NCBI GenBank assembly: GCA_948567375.1
Contig: OX419761.1
Location: forward strand, 46,936,501-47,000,500
Origin: Lunularia cruciata
Taxonomy: Eukaryota > Streptophyta > Marchantiopsida > Lunulariales > Lunulariaceae
Reading direction: 5' to 3'
DNA: 64,000 nucleotides
The position numbers and the translations under genes are program-made. A model generated the notes under the pieces. It did no database searches. It saw nothing but the letters and a program-made list of their open reading frames with translations, and was not told the DNA's origin. This document shows positions 10,724-21,119 of the stretch, piece after piece (position 1 is the stretch's first letter; every line of letters starts with the position of its first letter).

Positions 10724-11122
10724 TGTAAAAGACCGAATCCAAGGAGAGAAATAGGAGAATGGAAACTCACATTGGGACACTTGAATGAGTGAAAACTCCG
10801 AATGCCTGGCATGAGCTTCGGCTTTGGTATTTATAGGTAGCATATAAGGCCCTTGAGAAGCTTCCTTGAGCCACTTTCTTAGAGTGCAAGCCAAGTTAAC
10901 TAGGAAGCTTCTCAAGAAGCTTCCTTCTAGAAGTTGCCTACTTGGCATGCAAGCTAAGCTAGTTAGAAGCTTCTAGAAGCTACCTGATTGGGGCGCAAGT
11001 TAACTAGTTGGGAAGTTTCCCAAGAAGTTTCCTAGATGCTTTTGGAATATTCTAGGCTAATTTGGCGTATTCCCTACTTCATTAGCCTTACTAGCTACAT
11101 TGCTAAACTCCATACTATTACA
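10724..11122 (-). repeat. 3' LTR of element B (399 bp)
   Basis: Plus-strand ends are TGTAAAAGAC and ACTATTACA. It contains TATTTATA (the reverse complement of TATAAATA) at 10,828-10,835 and TTCTAGAA at 10,925-10,932 and 10,971-10,978. The sequence adjoining it at 11,123 is the reverse complement of a GGTGGAGGAATA polypurine tract. Confidence 0.9.
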
Positions 11123-14100
11123 TATTCCTCCACCACTAGTTGGTGACGTCCTTGTTGCCATTGAAGCTTCAAACTCTTGGATGGCCGTCTTTGCATTTTG
11201 GAGGTGAGAAAGAGGTTCCCATGTGGCATCATGAAGTAGATACCCTTTCCAAAGGACCTTGTACTCCGTATGTTGGCGGCGTCCTTGTTGGATGTGGCAA
11301 CATGCAAGGATATGATCAACTTTGTACTCCTCATGATCATTGATAGGGATTGGGGAAGGAGGAGGTTGGACACGAGAGGAGAAAGAAGATGGATTATGAA
11401 GAAAGGGTTTCAACTTGGAAACATGAAAGATAGGATGGATGCACATATGAGAAGGCAAAGCAAGTCGATAAGTAACAAGAGAGACAATTTGGGTGACATC
11501 AAAAGGTCCTATCCAATTAGGGGCAATTTTATGAACTTGGGTATCAAGTGGGAGGGGTAGATTACTAGAGGATAACATAACTTGATCACCAACTTCAAAG
11601 GTGAGCTCACAACAATGATGGTCCGCATATTGTTTTTGACAATTGTGAGCAACAAGGAGGTGAGATTTGGCTTGTTGGAGAGATTCGGAGATGGTGGTCA
11701 AGAAGGTTGAAGTATGGGAGACTTGAGACGAAGGAGGAGCAAGAAGAGAATCTGGGACAAGAGGATCTTGGCCAAAATTGAGAAGGAAAGGAGAGAATCC
11801 GGTGCTTGCTTGTTTAGAATTATTGTATGCAAACTTTGCAACTACAAGACATTGATCCCAATTGGTATGGTGAATGTTGATGAAGGCACAAAGCATATCT
11901 TCCAAGGTGCAATTTACACGTTCAGTTTGTCCATCAGTTTGAGGATGATAGGCTATGGATAAAGCAAGTTTGGTGCCAAGTAGCTGGAAGAGTGCTTGCC
12001 AAAACTGTCCGGTGAAGCGAGGATCACGTTTGGAGATGAGTACACTTGGCATCCTATGATGTTTGAAGATATTATGAAGTGGAGTTGCGCCATGGTTGGA
12101 GCATCCATAGTATCAACCATTGGTGCCAAATGGATTTGCTTATTAAGCTTATCCACAAACACCACAATTGTTGTGTGACCTTGTTGTGTCTTGGGTTAGG
12201 AGGTGATGAGATCTAAGCTCACATGTTCCCAACAAGTAGCTAGAATGGGAAGTGGCTGAAGGAGTCCACTTGACTTCTGGTTACTGGCCTTGTTATGTTG
12301 ACAACTCTCACATGATTGGACAAATTTTGAACATCTTGTGTCATGTTGGGCTACCACCATTGGCGTTGGAGGGTGCCCAAGGTCTTGTCCACTCCCATGT
12401 GACCAACTATTGGTAAATCATGGGCTTCTTGAAGGCACAAAAGTCAAAGATCACCTTTGGTTGGAACATAGATTTGGTCCGTATGGAATAGAAGGCCTTC
12501 CTTGAAGGAGAAGGTGTTGTACTCCTTGTTGCATGTTGTCAAACAACCATGCACCATTTGGAAGAAGGGATCACCATTGTAGAGCTGATCAAAACTTGTT
12601 ATGGACCTTAAGGTCAATTGATACCGTTGTAATTGCCGTTGTGATGAGAGGAAGAGCTTTCAAATCAGGTCGTCATGATAGAGCATTAGGGATGACATGG
12701 AACCGACCTGGTTTGTACCTAAGTTTGATGTCAAACAATTGGAGTTGCTCTTCCCATCAATGATGTCTACTCTTCATGTGCTCCAAGTGTAGGGTTTGCA
12801 ATAATGGCTTGTGATCAGTTTGCATGATCACTTGTTTCTCCAAGAGATAATGCATCCATACCTTGGTGGCATATACCATTGCAAGTTGTTCCCAATCTCA
12901 AGCAGAGTAATTTCTTTCAGTTGTATTTAGACGGCAAGACACAAAGGCAATGGGATGTAGTCCAATTCGGAATTCTTGTTGCAACACAACTCCAATTGCA
13001 AAGTTAGAAGCATCAAAATCAACCACACAAGGCAGTTGAGGATCATATGGTTGAAGAATGGGTCTTGAAGACACCATATGCTTTAACTTTTGGAATGCTT
13101 CTTCATGCTTGGTGGTCCACTAGAAGCTCAAGTTCTTTCCTAAAAGGTCAGCCAATGGTGCTGCCACATGAGCATAATAGTGGATGAACCATTGGTAAAA
13201 ATTGGCCAATCCATTGAATGCTCATACTTTTGTAGCATCCTTTGGAGTAGGCCAATCAATAATAGCCTTGATCTTCTCTTCTTCCATCTTGATCCCTTTT
13301 GATGAGATCTTATGACCCAAGAAGGTAACCTCCTTCTGCAAAAGGCACACTTTGACTTCTTGTAGTAAAATTTCCATTGTTGTAGTCGTCTTAGGACTTC
13401 TTGCACATGATTCATGTGTTCTCCCTCTATCTTGCTATAGATTAAGATATCATCCAAGAACACCACCACAGACCGATCCAATAGTCCATCCAACACACCC
13501 GATGCATCTAATCCATGAAGATTGTTGGAGCATTAGTGAGTCCGAAAGGTAGACTTTCCACTCAAAATGCCCATACCTTGTGCAAAAGGCAGTCTTTTGT
13601 ACATCCTCTCTATCAATAGGAATTTTCCAATAGCCGCTATGAAGATCCAACTTGGAAAAGTAGTGTGCTCCACTTAGTTGATCAAGCATGTCATCAATCC
13701 AAGGCAAGGGATATGCATTCTTCACGGTTTGCTTATTGAGCCCACGATAATCAATACAAAAACAAAGTCCTTCATCTTTCTTTGGAACAAATAGTATTGG
13801 TGCTCCCCAAGAAGAGGTACTATGTCATATGAAGTCCTTCTCCAACAACTCTGTAAGTGTTGTTTTCAACTCCTCTAACTCCTTTGGTGAGAGCTGATAG
13901 ATCGGTCTACTAACTAAACCCTAAACCCTAAACTCCTTGGCAATAACTCAATCTTGAAGGGCATACCTTGATTGGAGGGTAATCCCTTTGGTAGATCATC
14001 TAGAAACACATCCACAAACTCCTTAACTATCCGATCAACCATTGCTTGATGAGGCTCTCGGCCCTCGTAGTTTGTTCTTGTGCAATCGGCTTGATCCACA

Positions 14101-15602
14101 CCATGAATACAAACTTATCTTCCTCCAAACCTTGCTCTATGGCTGCTTTATTAACAAAATTCCCTTCTAGGGACTCATCTCTCTTCCAAGCTTGCTCACT
14201 GGTTGCCTTCTTGGTAAACTTCCCATCTTGGGACTGACTATTCTTGGGTGTCTTACTCAAAGGTGCCAGACAACCTAATCGGAAATTTCTACCTTGGTGT
14301 TTTACTTGAATTTGGCATTGGGTCCAATCAAATTGAACCTTATGATGTTCAAGCCAAGGTAGACCCAAAATGATATCATAGTGTAGAGGTGCCACTACAA
14401 ACCTCATACACTCCAATTACGTCTTCCCAACCTTGAAGGTAACAAGATGCGAGGTGCAAAATGCAAAACCCTTTCTACCATCCACCATCATCAAACTACT
14501 TCCAATCATTGGCTTGATATGAATACCCAATTCCTTTGCTACTTGCATAGACATGCAATTCTTTGAACTTCCAAAATCAACCAAAATCCTACAACCCCAA
14601 TTAGATATCATACCTTCCAAGTGAAGCAAACCTGCATAGGTCAAGCCTTCAATCCCATTGGAACTAATCAAGCTCCCAATAGATGGCTCAAAATCTCCTA
14701 CTAGGATTCCTTGTTTCCCTGATCATTCCGCTCCACAACCTCCACCTAGGCAACTTGTCGAGGTCATCCATTCTTGATTGGACATCTAGCAATGCAATGC
14801 CCTAATTGGTGACAATAAAAACAACCACCATTTTATCATAGTTTCTCTCTATCTACCTTGCCAAGTAGTCTTTGTTGAATGGCATCAATCTCCATTGGTG
14901 TTGGCTCCTCCATTTGTGTGTAGTGTATTGGTAGGCTCTGTGGAGGTTGAGGTCGAGACCAAGTTATTGCCACCAAGTAATCAAAACATTTGGCCAACCG
15001 CATGACTTCCTCCAAGTGTTGTGGCTCTTGTATGGTTACCTCTAATTTAGTTCTTGCCTTCAAGCCCCTCACAAATTGATCCAAAGCTTCACCTTCCAAT
15101 ATATCCGGAATTTGCATGATGTTGTTCTGGTATTGGATGATGTAACTTCTTACACAGCCAATCTATTTCAACTTTGCCAACTTATCCCGTGCAGCTTGTG
15201 TGGCATTTATGGCTTGGAACTGACTAATTATTGCACTCTTGAATTCTGCCCATGTCAAGATTGGTGCAACAATTTGTTGTTTAGCTCACTCCACTTGGAA
15301 TCTCCACCGTAGCTTTGGTACTCCATCCAATAAGCTAGAAGCCAAGAGAATATATTTTTGCTCGTCTTGTGATTGGTAGCTTCAAAATAACATTCACAAT
15401 CAAAAAAAAATTTCTTCACTGCACTTGGAAGATTCTTGCCTTCAAATAGCTTGGGTTTATGGCATCTAATCCAATCTTCTCCTTCTTGAATCGGTACTCT
15501 TTCCACCTGCTCTTGTTGTCAAAGATCTCGTTCATCCAAAAATCGAGTAAGGTACTCAATTTGTTGCTACATAGCAAGGATAACATTGGGTATTGCCGCC
15601 AT
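11057..15602 (-). pseudogene. Element B gag-pol with chromodomain, broken
   Basis: The start is ATG 15,602-15,600, matched by the equivalent ATG in element C. Visible in order are Gag, a CCHC knuckle (CFYCHQLGHCIARC, 14,823-14,782), protease (LVDFGSSKNCM), RT with [12 protein letters not shown] near 13,430-13,466, RNase H, integrase (SKRDPRFTGQFW; AYHPQTDGQTERVN) and a chromodomain (YKVLWKGYLLHDATWEP, near 11,250). Many stops and shifts break the first two thirds, but the last 331 codons (11,057-12,052) are open. The frame reads through the polypurine tract and stops 66 bp inside the 3' LTR. The chromodomain in this lineage is thought to guide integration into heterochromatin. Confidence 0.9.
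13915..13933 (+). repeat. Short interstitial telomere-type repeat in element B
   Basis: TAAACCCTAAACCCTAAAC is two and a half copies of the plant telomere unit CCCTAAA. The equivalent site in element C (53,745-53,765) has unrelated, shorter sequence, so the repeat was gained in B. Confidence 0.7.
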
Positions 15603-15859
15603 GGTTGCTACTCTATCACACCACTCCCAATCTATCTAATTTATTAACACATAGAAACAACACGTCCACCATTTTCCATAAGTTACAACCGGAAGCACCA
15701 AGGATTCCTCAAATATGGTGATCATATGCAGAAAATCTTGTCCAAAGTGCGAGGTGATGAATTGTGTGAAACAAGGCTTGGGTGGTACTTGGACATGAAA
15801 ATCCCAATGGTTTGGTTGAAGTGGATTTGGTGATCCATAGATTCCATCCATCCCATTCT

Positions 15860-15872
15860 TGCTCTGATACCA
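15860..15872 (-). other. Primer-binding site of element B (initiator-Met tRNA)
   Basis: On the minus strand TGGTATCAGAGCA lies one base after the 5' LTR and is complementary to the 3' end of plant initiator methionine tRNA. Confidence 0.9.
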
Positions 15873-15873
15873 A

Positions 15874-16284
15874 TGTTAAAGAGTGAATCCGAGGAGAGAA
15901 ATAGGAGAATAGAAACTCACATTGGGACACTTGAATGAGGGAAAACTCTGAATGCCTAGCATGAGCTTTGGCTTTGGTATTTATAGATAGCATACAAGGC
16001 CCTTGAGAAGCTTCTCAAGAAGCTTCCTTAAGCTACTTTCTTAGAGTGCAAGCCAAGTTAACTAGGAAGCTTCTCAAGAAGCTTCCTTCTAGAAGTCGCC
16101 TTCTTGGCATGCAAGCTAAGCTAGTTAGAAAATTCTAGAAGCTACCTGCTTGGGGTGCAAGTTAACTAGTCGGAAAGCTTCCCAAGAAGCTTCCTAGATG
16201 CTTTTGGAATATTCTAGGCTAATTTGGCTTATTCCCTACTTCATTACCTTTACTAGCTATGTCGCTAAACTCCATACTGTTACA
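15874..16284 (-). repeat. 5' LTR of element B (411 bp)
   Basis: Plus-strand ends are TGTTAAAGAG and ACTGTTACA. It differs from the 3' LTR by substitutions and small indels (411 versus 399 bp), so the insertion is not recent. Confidence 0.9.
15978..16140 (-). promoter_or_regulatory. Element B LTR promoter: TATA box with upstream heat-shock-type elements
   Basis: On the minus strand TATAAATA lies at 15,985-15,978. Upstream of it are two TTCTAGAA cores (16,133-16,140 and 16,087-16,094) and several GAAGCTTC blocks. This is the nTTCnnGAAn architecture bound by plant heat-shock factors. The 3' LTR has the same arrangement, including GAAGCTTCTAGAAGC at 10,966-10,980. Heat response is inferred. Confidence 0.55.
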
Positions 16285-16620
16285 CCCTCTATTGGATACT
16301 GCCAAGCAATGAGTGTGGTATCCAGAGGTGTCAAAGTAATCAACTCTGGAGGCTCATCCTCATTCTCATCTTCTAATCGTACGGAGGCTCCACTCCAAGC
16401 CTAATGCACCAACTAATCTACATGTTGTTGCAATGCCTCATCTGAACTCCACAATAGAACATCCAAGGTGGATGGAACAATCCCACTCATACTCCAAATC
16501 TAAGTGATCTCCTCTGATATTGGAGTATCTTCTACATGGGCATTCCCCGCCAACAAGTCACTAGGACAAGTAATTGCATCACTAAAAGTTGAAACTAATG
16601 TTGCCATGGTCTTGGACTAT
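16285..16620 (-). pseudogene. D1 linker between protease and methyltransferase
   Basis: This is the part of the D1 frame just upstream of the methyltransferase, separated from it only by element B. The frame runs with three stops and ends TTLIAWQYPIE, directly in phase with AICLLELFGG on the other side of B. It is acidic (EDENEDEPPE) and shows no domain I recognise. Confidence 0.6.
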
Positions 16621-17400
16621 AGTGAGCCAAGACTACCACTATTGAAGCGTACTGGTAGGCAACATACCTGTCCCTCCCCAGAGACTACCAACTTGGTCTA
16701 TAGGAGGTTGTCTCCTCCCAATAGTCAATGCTAAAACCCATGGGGTATACCACTGCTCCCCCAACTAGCACATCATATGACTCAGCTATTGTCACAATAG
16801 CCTAAGCTCTCACCACCGGGCTATCAGTCGGATGACCAAGCTGAACTTGGACAACAAGCTCCCCACATGTGATGTATTGTGTTGAACCACTATCTAGAAA
16901 TGTTTGGATCTAAAATGGACATCTCTCCACATTGGTCTTCCGTAACTTTAGACCGACAACTGCAACCTTCCCTAACATAAGGGGATGCGCACTAGAGTCT
17001 AACAAGACTCTCTATGGTGTATAGACCTTCCCTAAAGATCCCACCAAATGGAAATCCTCCTCTAAATATCCAATAAGACAACACCAAAGGTGAACTGTGA
17101 TCTCTCAAAGGCCGGTCTAGCTGGCAACTCCTCCAGACTAGCCGCTACTAGCTGCCATAAACCATTGGTTGTTGAACGGATCCCATGCTCCTCAACCAAG
17201 TCAGCTCCACTATCAACCACCTTTACTCTATTAGTAGGAGCTGCATCATCCCTACTCTCACAAAGCATGGTAGCCAACCAAAACACTACAGTTGGGCCAA
17301 CTTTCAATGTAAACATGTCACTAATTGAAAACAAAGAGCATAGCATAATCAACTAAGCCGCCTCCAACATCATGCTAGACTCAATCTGTGTAATAGCAGG
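16621..17400 (-). pseudogene. D1 aspartic protease region
   Basis: On the minus strand the segment around 16,894-16,886 reads FLDSGSTQYIT, the Asp-Ser-Gly core of a retroviral-type protease. Downstream it reads DVLVGGAVVYPMGF. The frame is interrupted by stops. Position after gag and before the methyltransferase supports the call. Confidence 0.6.
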
Positions 17401-19163
17401 TGGCTGACCAGCAGGTAGTCTATCATGCACTCCATCACCACCTACCACGCCTGCATTGGGTCATTTAGGACCCATGGATGTCATCTGCAATGCCTCAGAT
17501 AGTGTGAAAGATTGGGGAAGTTTGACCATTCTCCCAACCTCTCCTCTCTGTAGGTCCAACTCCGTTGATGCTCCTCTAGGCTCTAAAGCACATATGGCAC
17601 TCCTAGTCATTACTGCAAATACATCCACCTATGTTGCTCCGCACATGAAATTCAAAGCATCTCTATCACTAGCATATGAGGTGGAAGCCTTAGCACCCAA
17701 ATCTGATCTCCTCTGAGCAATAGCCATACTAACCAATCTTTGCTCCAACTGCCCAATCCGAGTAGCCATAGCTATATCGGAAGTAAGGACAAGTACCACA
17801 CCTCTACTAGGTGTAGATCCTCTACCACCACCTCTACCACCTTGTCCTCCATGAATTGGAGCTCCTCTACTACTTGCCATAGCAGCCCTACCACTCCATA
17901 ACTCCGGTTGTAGGTCAAAGCATTGATCACTAGAGTGACCATATCTGTGACAATGCTCACAATCCGGCCTTCGGCCCTTGGGACCAAGAGAGTACTAGGC
18001 TTTTCCTTCTCGGCGCCCCGCTCTGCGTTCTCCACCCTTGGCCTTCGCTTTGAGAGAACGTCTTTGTGTTGGTTGTGATGCACTAGAGGTATTAGGTCCA
18101 CTACCCTGAGTACACTCTCTCCTATGGTGAGGTCCACCACAAGTCCAACAAGCAACACCACCACTCATTGGCTGATGTTGACTTGAAAATGAATGTAAGC
18201 TCTAGCTCCACTAAGCCGTCCATTGCTCAATAGGATCTTGGTAGTCCACCGTATCCTCAAAAACCAATTAGGCGTGGTGCACTTTGCTGCACTCTAGAAG
18301 AAGTAGTAGTTGTGGATGAGCTCTACCTATCAAATCCAGATGTCACTACCCTCTCCTCTACCATGTTGAGCTCAATATGCTCAACCAAACCAAAGACCAT
18401 TGCCAAAGTAGACGAAGTAGCCTGTAACAACATAGCATCACGAACTCTACATTGCAACTCCTTGTCCAATATCCCATACCAAAAATGGACTACTTGGGCC
18501 TCAATAACTCCCTGAGTGAAACTAAGGGAGTTATTGAGACCATCTCATGCAAGTGTATGTATTGCATAGGCTCTCTTTAACCTTCCATTGGAACTCTTGC
18601 AAGCTCCTCAGCTTGTCAATCCTCACTCCTTGATAGTTTTGCCTCAAACATTGGAAGAACTCCACCATGGGGTTAAACTCAGGTACCACACCACCTCCTA
18701 CAACGGTACCTCCACTTGTGATAGCACTATCTCTAGCTAGTGCACCTCCACTAGTTCCACCAACACTACTCAAGCTAGAACTTGTAGGTACATCCGATCT
18801 ACTCTTGGCAACCAAGCCTGAAGTGATGGAGGCATAGTTCAGAGACCAATATTGTCTCCATAACTCAGTCTCCTCCAAATGAGCTCTCCTAAACTCATGG
18901 TAGTCGTCCATCGGCAGACCCTCCAAATGTTGAAACCCCTTCCATGCCATGAAGGATGTAAAAAAAGTTGGGTTCCGCATCTACAGCAAATCACACCAAC
19001 TATCAAACTCCTTGATGAAGTCATCCAACTCAATGGTACCCACTATACCAAAGTAGCACCTAGGGCCTTTGGAGGCCCCATAAATCTCATCCATGTCACA
19101 CAAAAACAATGCAGACATGCTAGGTGCACTCTCAACTAAATCAGCTCTTGTGTCAAACTCCAA
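17401..19163 (-). pseudogene. D1 gag with two zinc knuckles
   Basis: The N-terminal part (19,163-18,531) is one frame with a single stop at 18,981. Its conserved-looking core includes FMAWKGFQHLEGLPMDDYHEF and NPMVEFFQCLRQNYQGVRID, typical of a capsid-type Gag. Two Cys/His knuckles follow: CWTCGGPHHRREC (18,150-18,112) and CEHCHRYGHSSDQC (17,961-17,920). Then comes a GR-rich stretch (GGQGGRGGGRG). Frameshifts lie between these blocks, including one at an inverted repeat near 18,514. Confidence 0.7.
18500..18538. repeat. Perfect 14-bp inverted repeat in D1 gag
   Basis: Arms 18,500-18,513 and 18,525-18,538 are exact reverse complements around an 11-base loop. In the minus-strand gag frame one arm matches the expected coding sequence and the other replaces it, suggesting a template-switch event. 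Confidence 0.8.
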
Positions 19164-19656
19164 CTCAAAGCCAATCTCCTCCCTAACTAGGACCTGAGAT
19201 ATAGGTTGATACCAAGCGCCACTTCAAGTTAACCCACTATATACTACAGGGCTAACTCCTCTAGAATCCCCAAAGAACTCCATTGTGACAAAGTAACCAC
19301 AATTGGGACCGCAAACTGGAACCACAAATTGCGACCGCAAACTACAACCGCAAGTACCCCACTAAGTGCCAACACCACCAAGTGCCCATACCTATGGAAT
19401 ACCACCCACTAATGTAACTCTAAGTGAGATAACTACGCTAAGGGAAAGGGCAACCTATAACCTTCCATCACAACACGCACTCTCATGATCTGCAAGTCAT
19501 CACTTCTTGCCTCATCGGAGATAAACAAAGATAGTCTGACTAGTCATCACTCTAGCCTCACAAACGTAGTGCACAAATAGGAAGTAGAGAATGGAGGGGG
19601 CCTAATCATAAGCAATCTAAACAAAAAATCTCCATCTCATAAAGCAACACAGGACT

Positions 19657-19669
19657 GACTCTGCCACCA
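19657..19669 (-). other. Primer-binding-site-like sequence of element D
   Basis: On the minus strand TGGTGGCAGAGTC follows the LTR end after a short spacer. The equivalent in D2 (28,961-28,973) has two substitutions. It begins with the obligatory TGG and resembles a tRNA 3'-end complement; the tRNA is not certain. Confidence 0.45.
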
Positions 19670-19678
19670 TTTGGCATT

Positions 19679-21039
19679 TGACATAAGAGAAGTTTGAACT
19701 ACGTCCTAAGCTACCAGGATCACCAAGAATGAGATCAAACTACCTCTCATAGCCAAAGCTACAAGTGTATAGATAATAATGGCACACTCATTAGGACAAC
19801 AAGTGAGGGTGGACCAGTTGGGTAGGGCACCAATCTAAGAACAAGAGATCTAGGAGTCACACCCTATTATGCACAATCTAGCACGATGGGAAGATTTTGC
19901 CAAACAATGACCAAGATCTACTATAAACTAGCTAGCCTCACACCAGCAACTGGATCTTTGTAGCCTCTCATAGCCCACATCCCTATGCCTCTAAATACCA
20001 AAATTTAGCCAAATAAGGCCTTTCTTCTTGCCACTTTGAACCTCCTCCAAATCTTGCAAAAACTCCACCAACTCTGGCCAAAATCTGCAAAATCTGTCAA
20101 AACTCTTCCAAATCTAAGAAAACTCCTCTAAATCTGGCCAAAATCTGATGTAAACTCCAGCAATAATCTGACATAAAAGCTGACATAAACCCTAAACTTG
20201 GTTCACCACTTTATCCTCCGCTAACTTTCCACTTGAGCCAAATTGAATTAACAAGTATTTCCAAATCACAAATTCACAAGAATAGCTTCCCAACTCTACC
20301 TTCAATTTACTTTCTGAGCCCAACTCGCAACAAATTGGTCTTGCCTTCACCTCTTGAGCTCAAAATCACAACCATTGCTCAAAAATTGCTTCTTCTTTGC
20401 TCAAAAATTGGCCAACGCTTCCACACACCGTCTGCCTTACTACCAAATCTACATCAAGCAACAAGCTTCTGCACACTAGCAAAAAATTGAACTTCAATTG
20501 AGCTACCAATGATCCACCAAGCTTGGAGATACCACCAACACTCAAAGTTCTTGTACCTAATTTCCCCTTGACTTCACTTCTCCAAAGTAATCAGATTGTT
20601 TACAACTCTTGAATTAACTCAACTCAACTCAACTCAATTGATGTATCACTCTATAAATTGCCAACAATTGGGCACTTATTACAGTCAAGCCACACCCACT
20701 CTAGCTAAGAGAATCTAGATGACACTCCCCAACCTCTGTCCACCATAGTTAGGAAATCAAAGGCTCAACATCAAAGAAGTGAGCTCTCTAGAGCTGCACT
20801 TCAAAAGTATACCCTTGGACTTGAGCTAGGTCTGAAACCCTAATGGTCCCATTGATGGCACACTTGACAATGCAAACGGTGCAAAGTGACGGTGGGCCTC
20901 ACCGTGAAGTCTGTAACCCAAACACAAAATCTGACCGTTGGAAAGGAGTTTGTGAGTGATTGCTAAAATACCTCTAACTACTATCACTACAACTCTAGTG
21001 TCTGAGCAATCTAGATGTGACACTACAAATGGCATGACA
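19679..21039 (-). repeat. Element D LTR, copy 1 (about 1.36 kb)
   Basis: The boundaries come from where similarity to the second copy (28,983-38,829, nested insertions removed) begins and ends, and from TG...CA ends (TGACATAAG... and ...CATGACA). It contains short imperfect tandem motifs around 'CCAAATCTGGCCAAAATCTG' at 20,040-20,180. Confidence 0.7.
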
Positions 21040-21119
21040 CCACATCTATTGGTAAGATAGATAGATGTTGCATGGGTTTAATAAGAGAAGTCTAGAGAGC
21101 CCAACACAATGGATAAATT

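Larger units (their letters stand above)
10724..16284 (-). mobile_element. Chromovirus B (Ty3/gypsy), both LTRs present, coding decayed
   Basis: Both LTRs are present (15,874-16,284 is the 5' LTR, 10,724-11,122 the 3'). There is an initiator-Met tRNA primer site, gag, protease, RT, RNase H, integrase and a C-terminal chromodomain, in the usual order on the minus strand. The flanks GCCTC (10,719-10,723) and CCCTC (16,285-16,289) are a 5-bp target duplication with one mismatch. It landed inside the methyltransferase frame of D1. Element C (51,338-57,008) is the same family. Confidence 0.92.
9721..21039 (-). mobile_element. LTR element D1 carrying gag, protease and a DNA methyltransferase, split by B
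   Basis: Read on the minus strand, the order is 5' LTR (21,039-19,679), primer-site-like sequence, leader, gag with two zinc knuckles (19,163-17,600), protease (near 16,890) and a linker. The insertion of element B follows, then a C5 cytosine methyltransferase domain (10,723-9,731). The element is cut off by A3 just after the methyltransferase. No reverse transcriptase or integrase belonging to D1 is visible here. They may have followed the methyltransferase, or the element was non-autonomous. Many in-frame stops show it is old. Confidence 0.75.

Noticed and set aside
13915-13933. Chromosome end
   Set aside because: Only two and a half telomere units, embedded in the pol region of element B.
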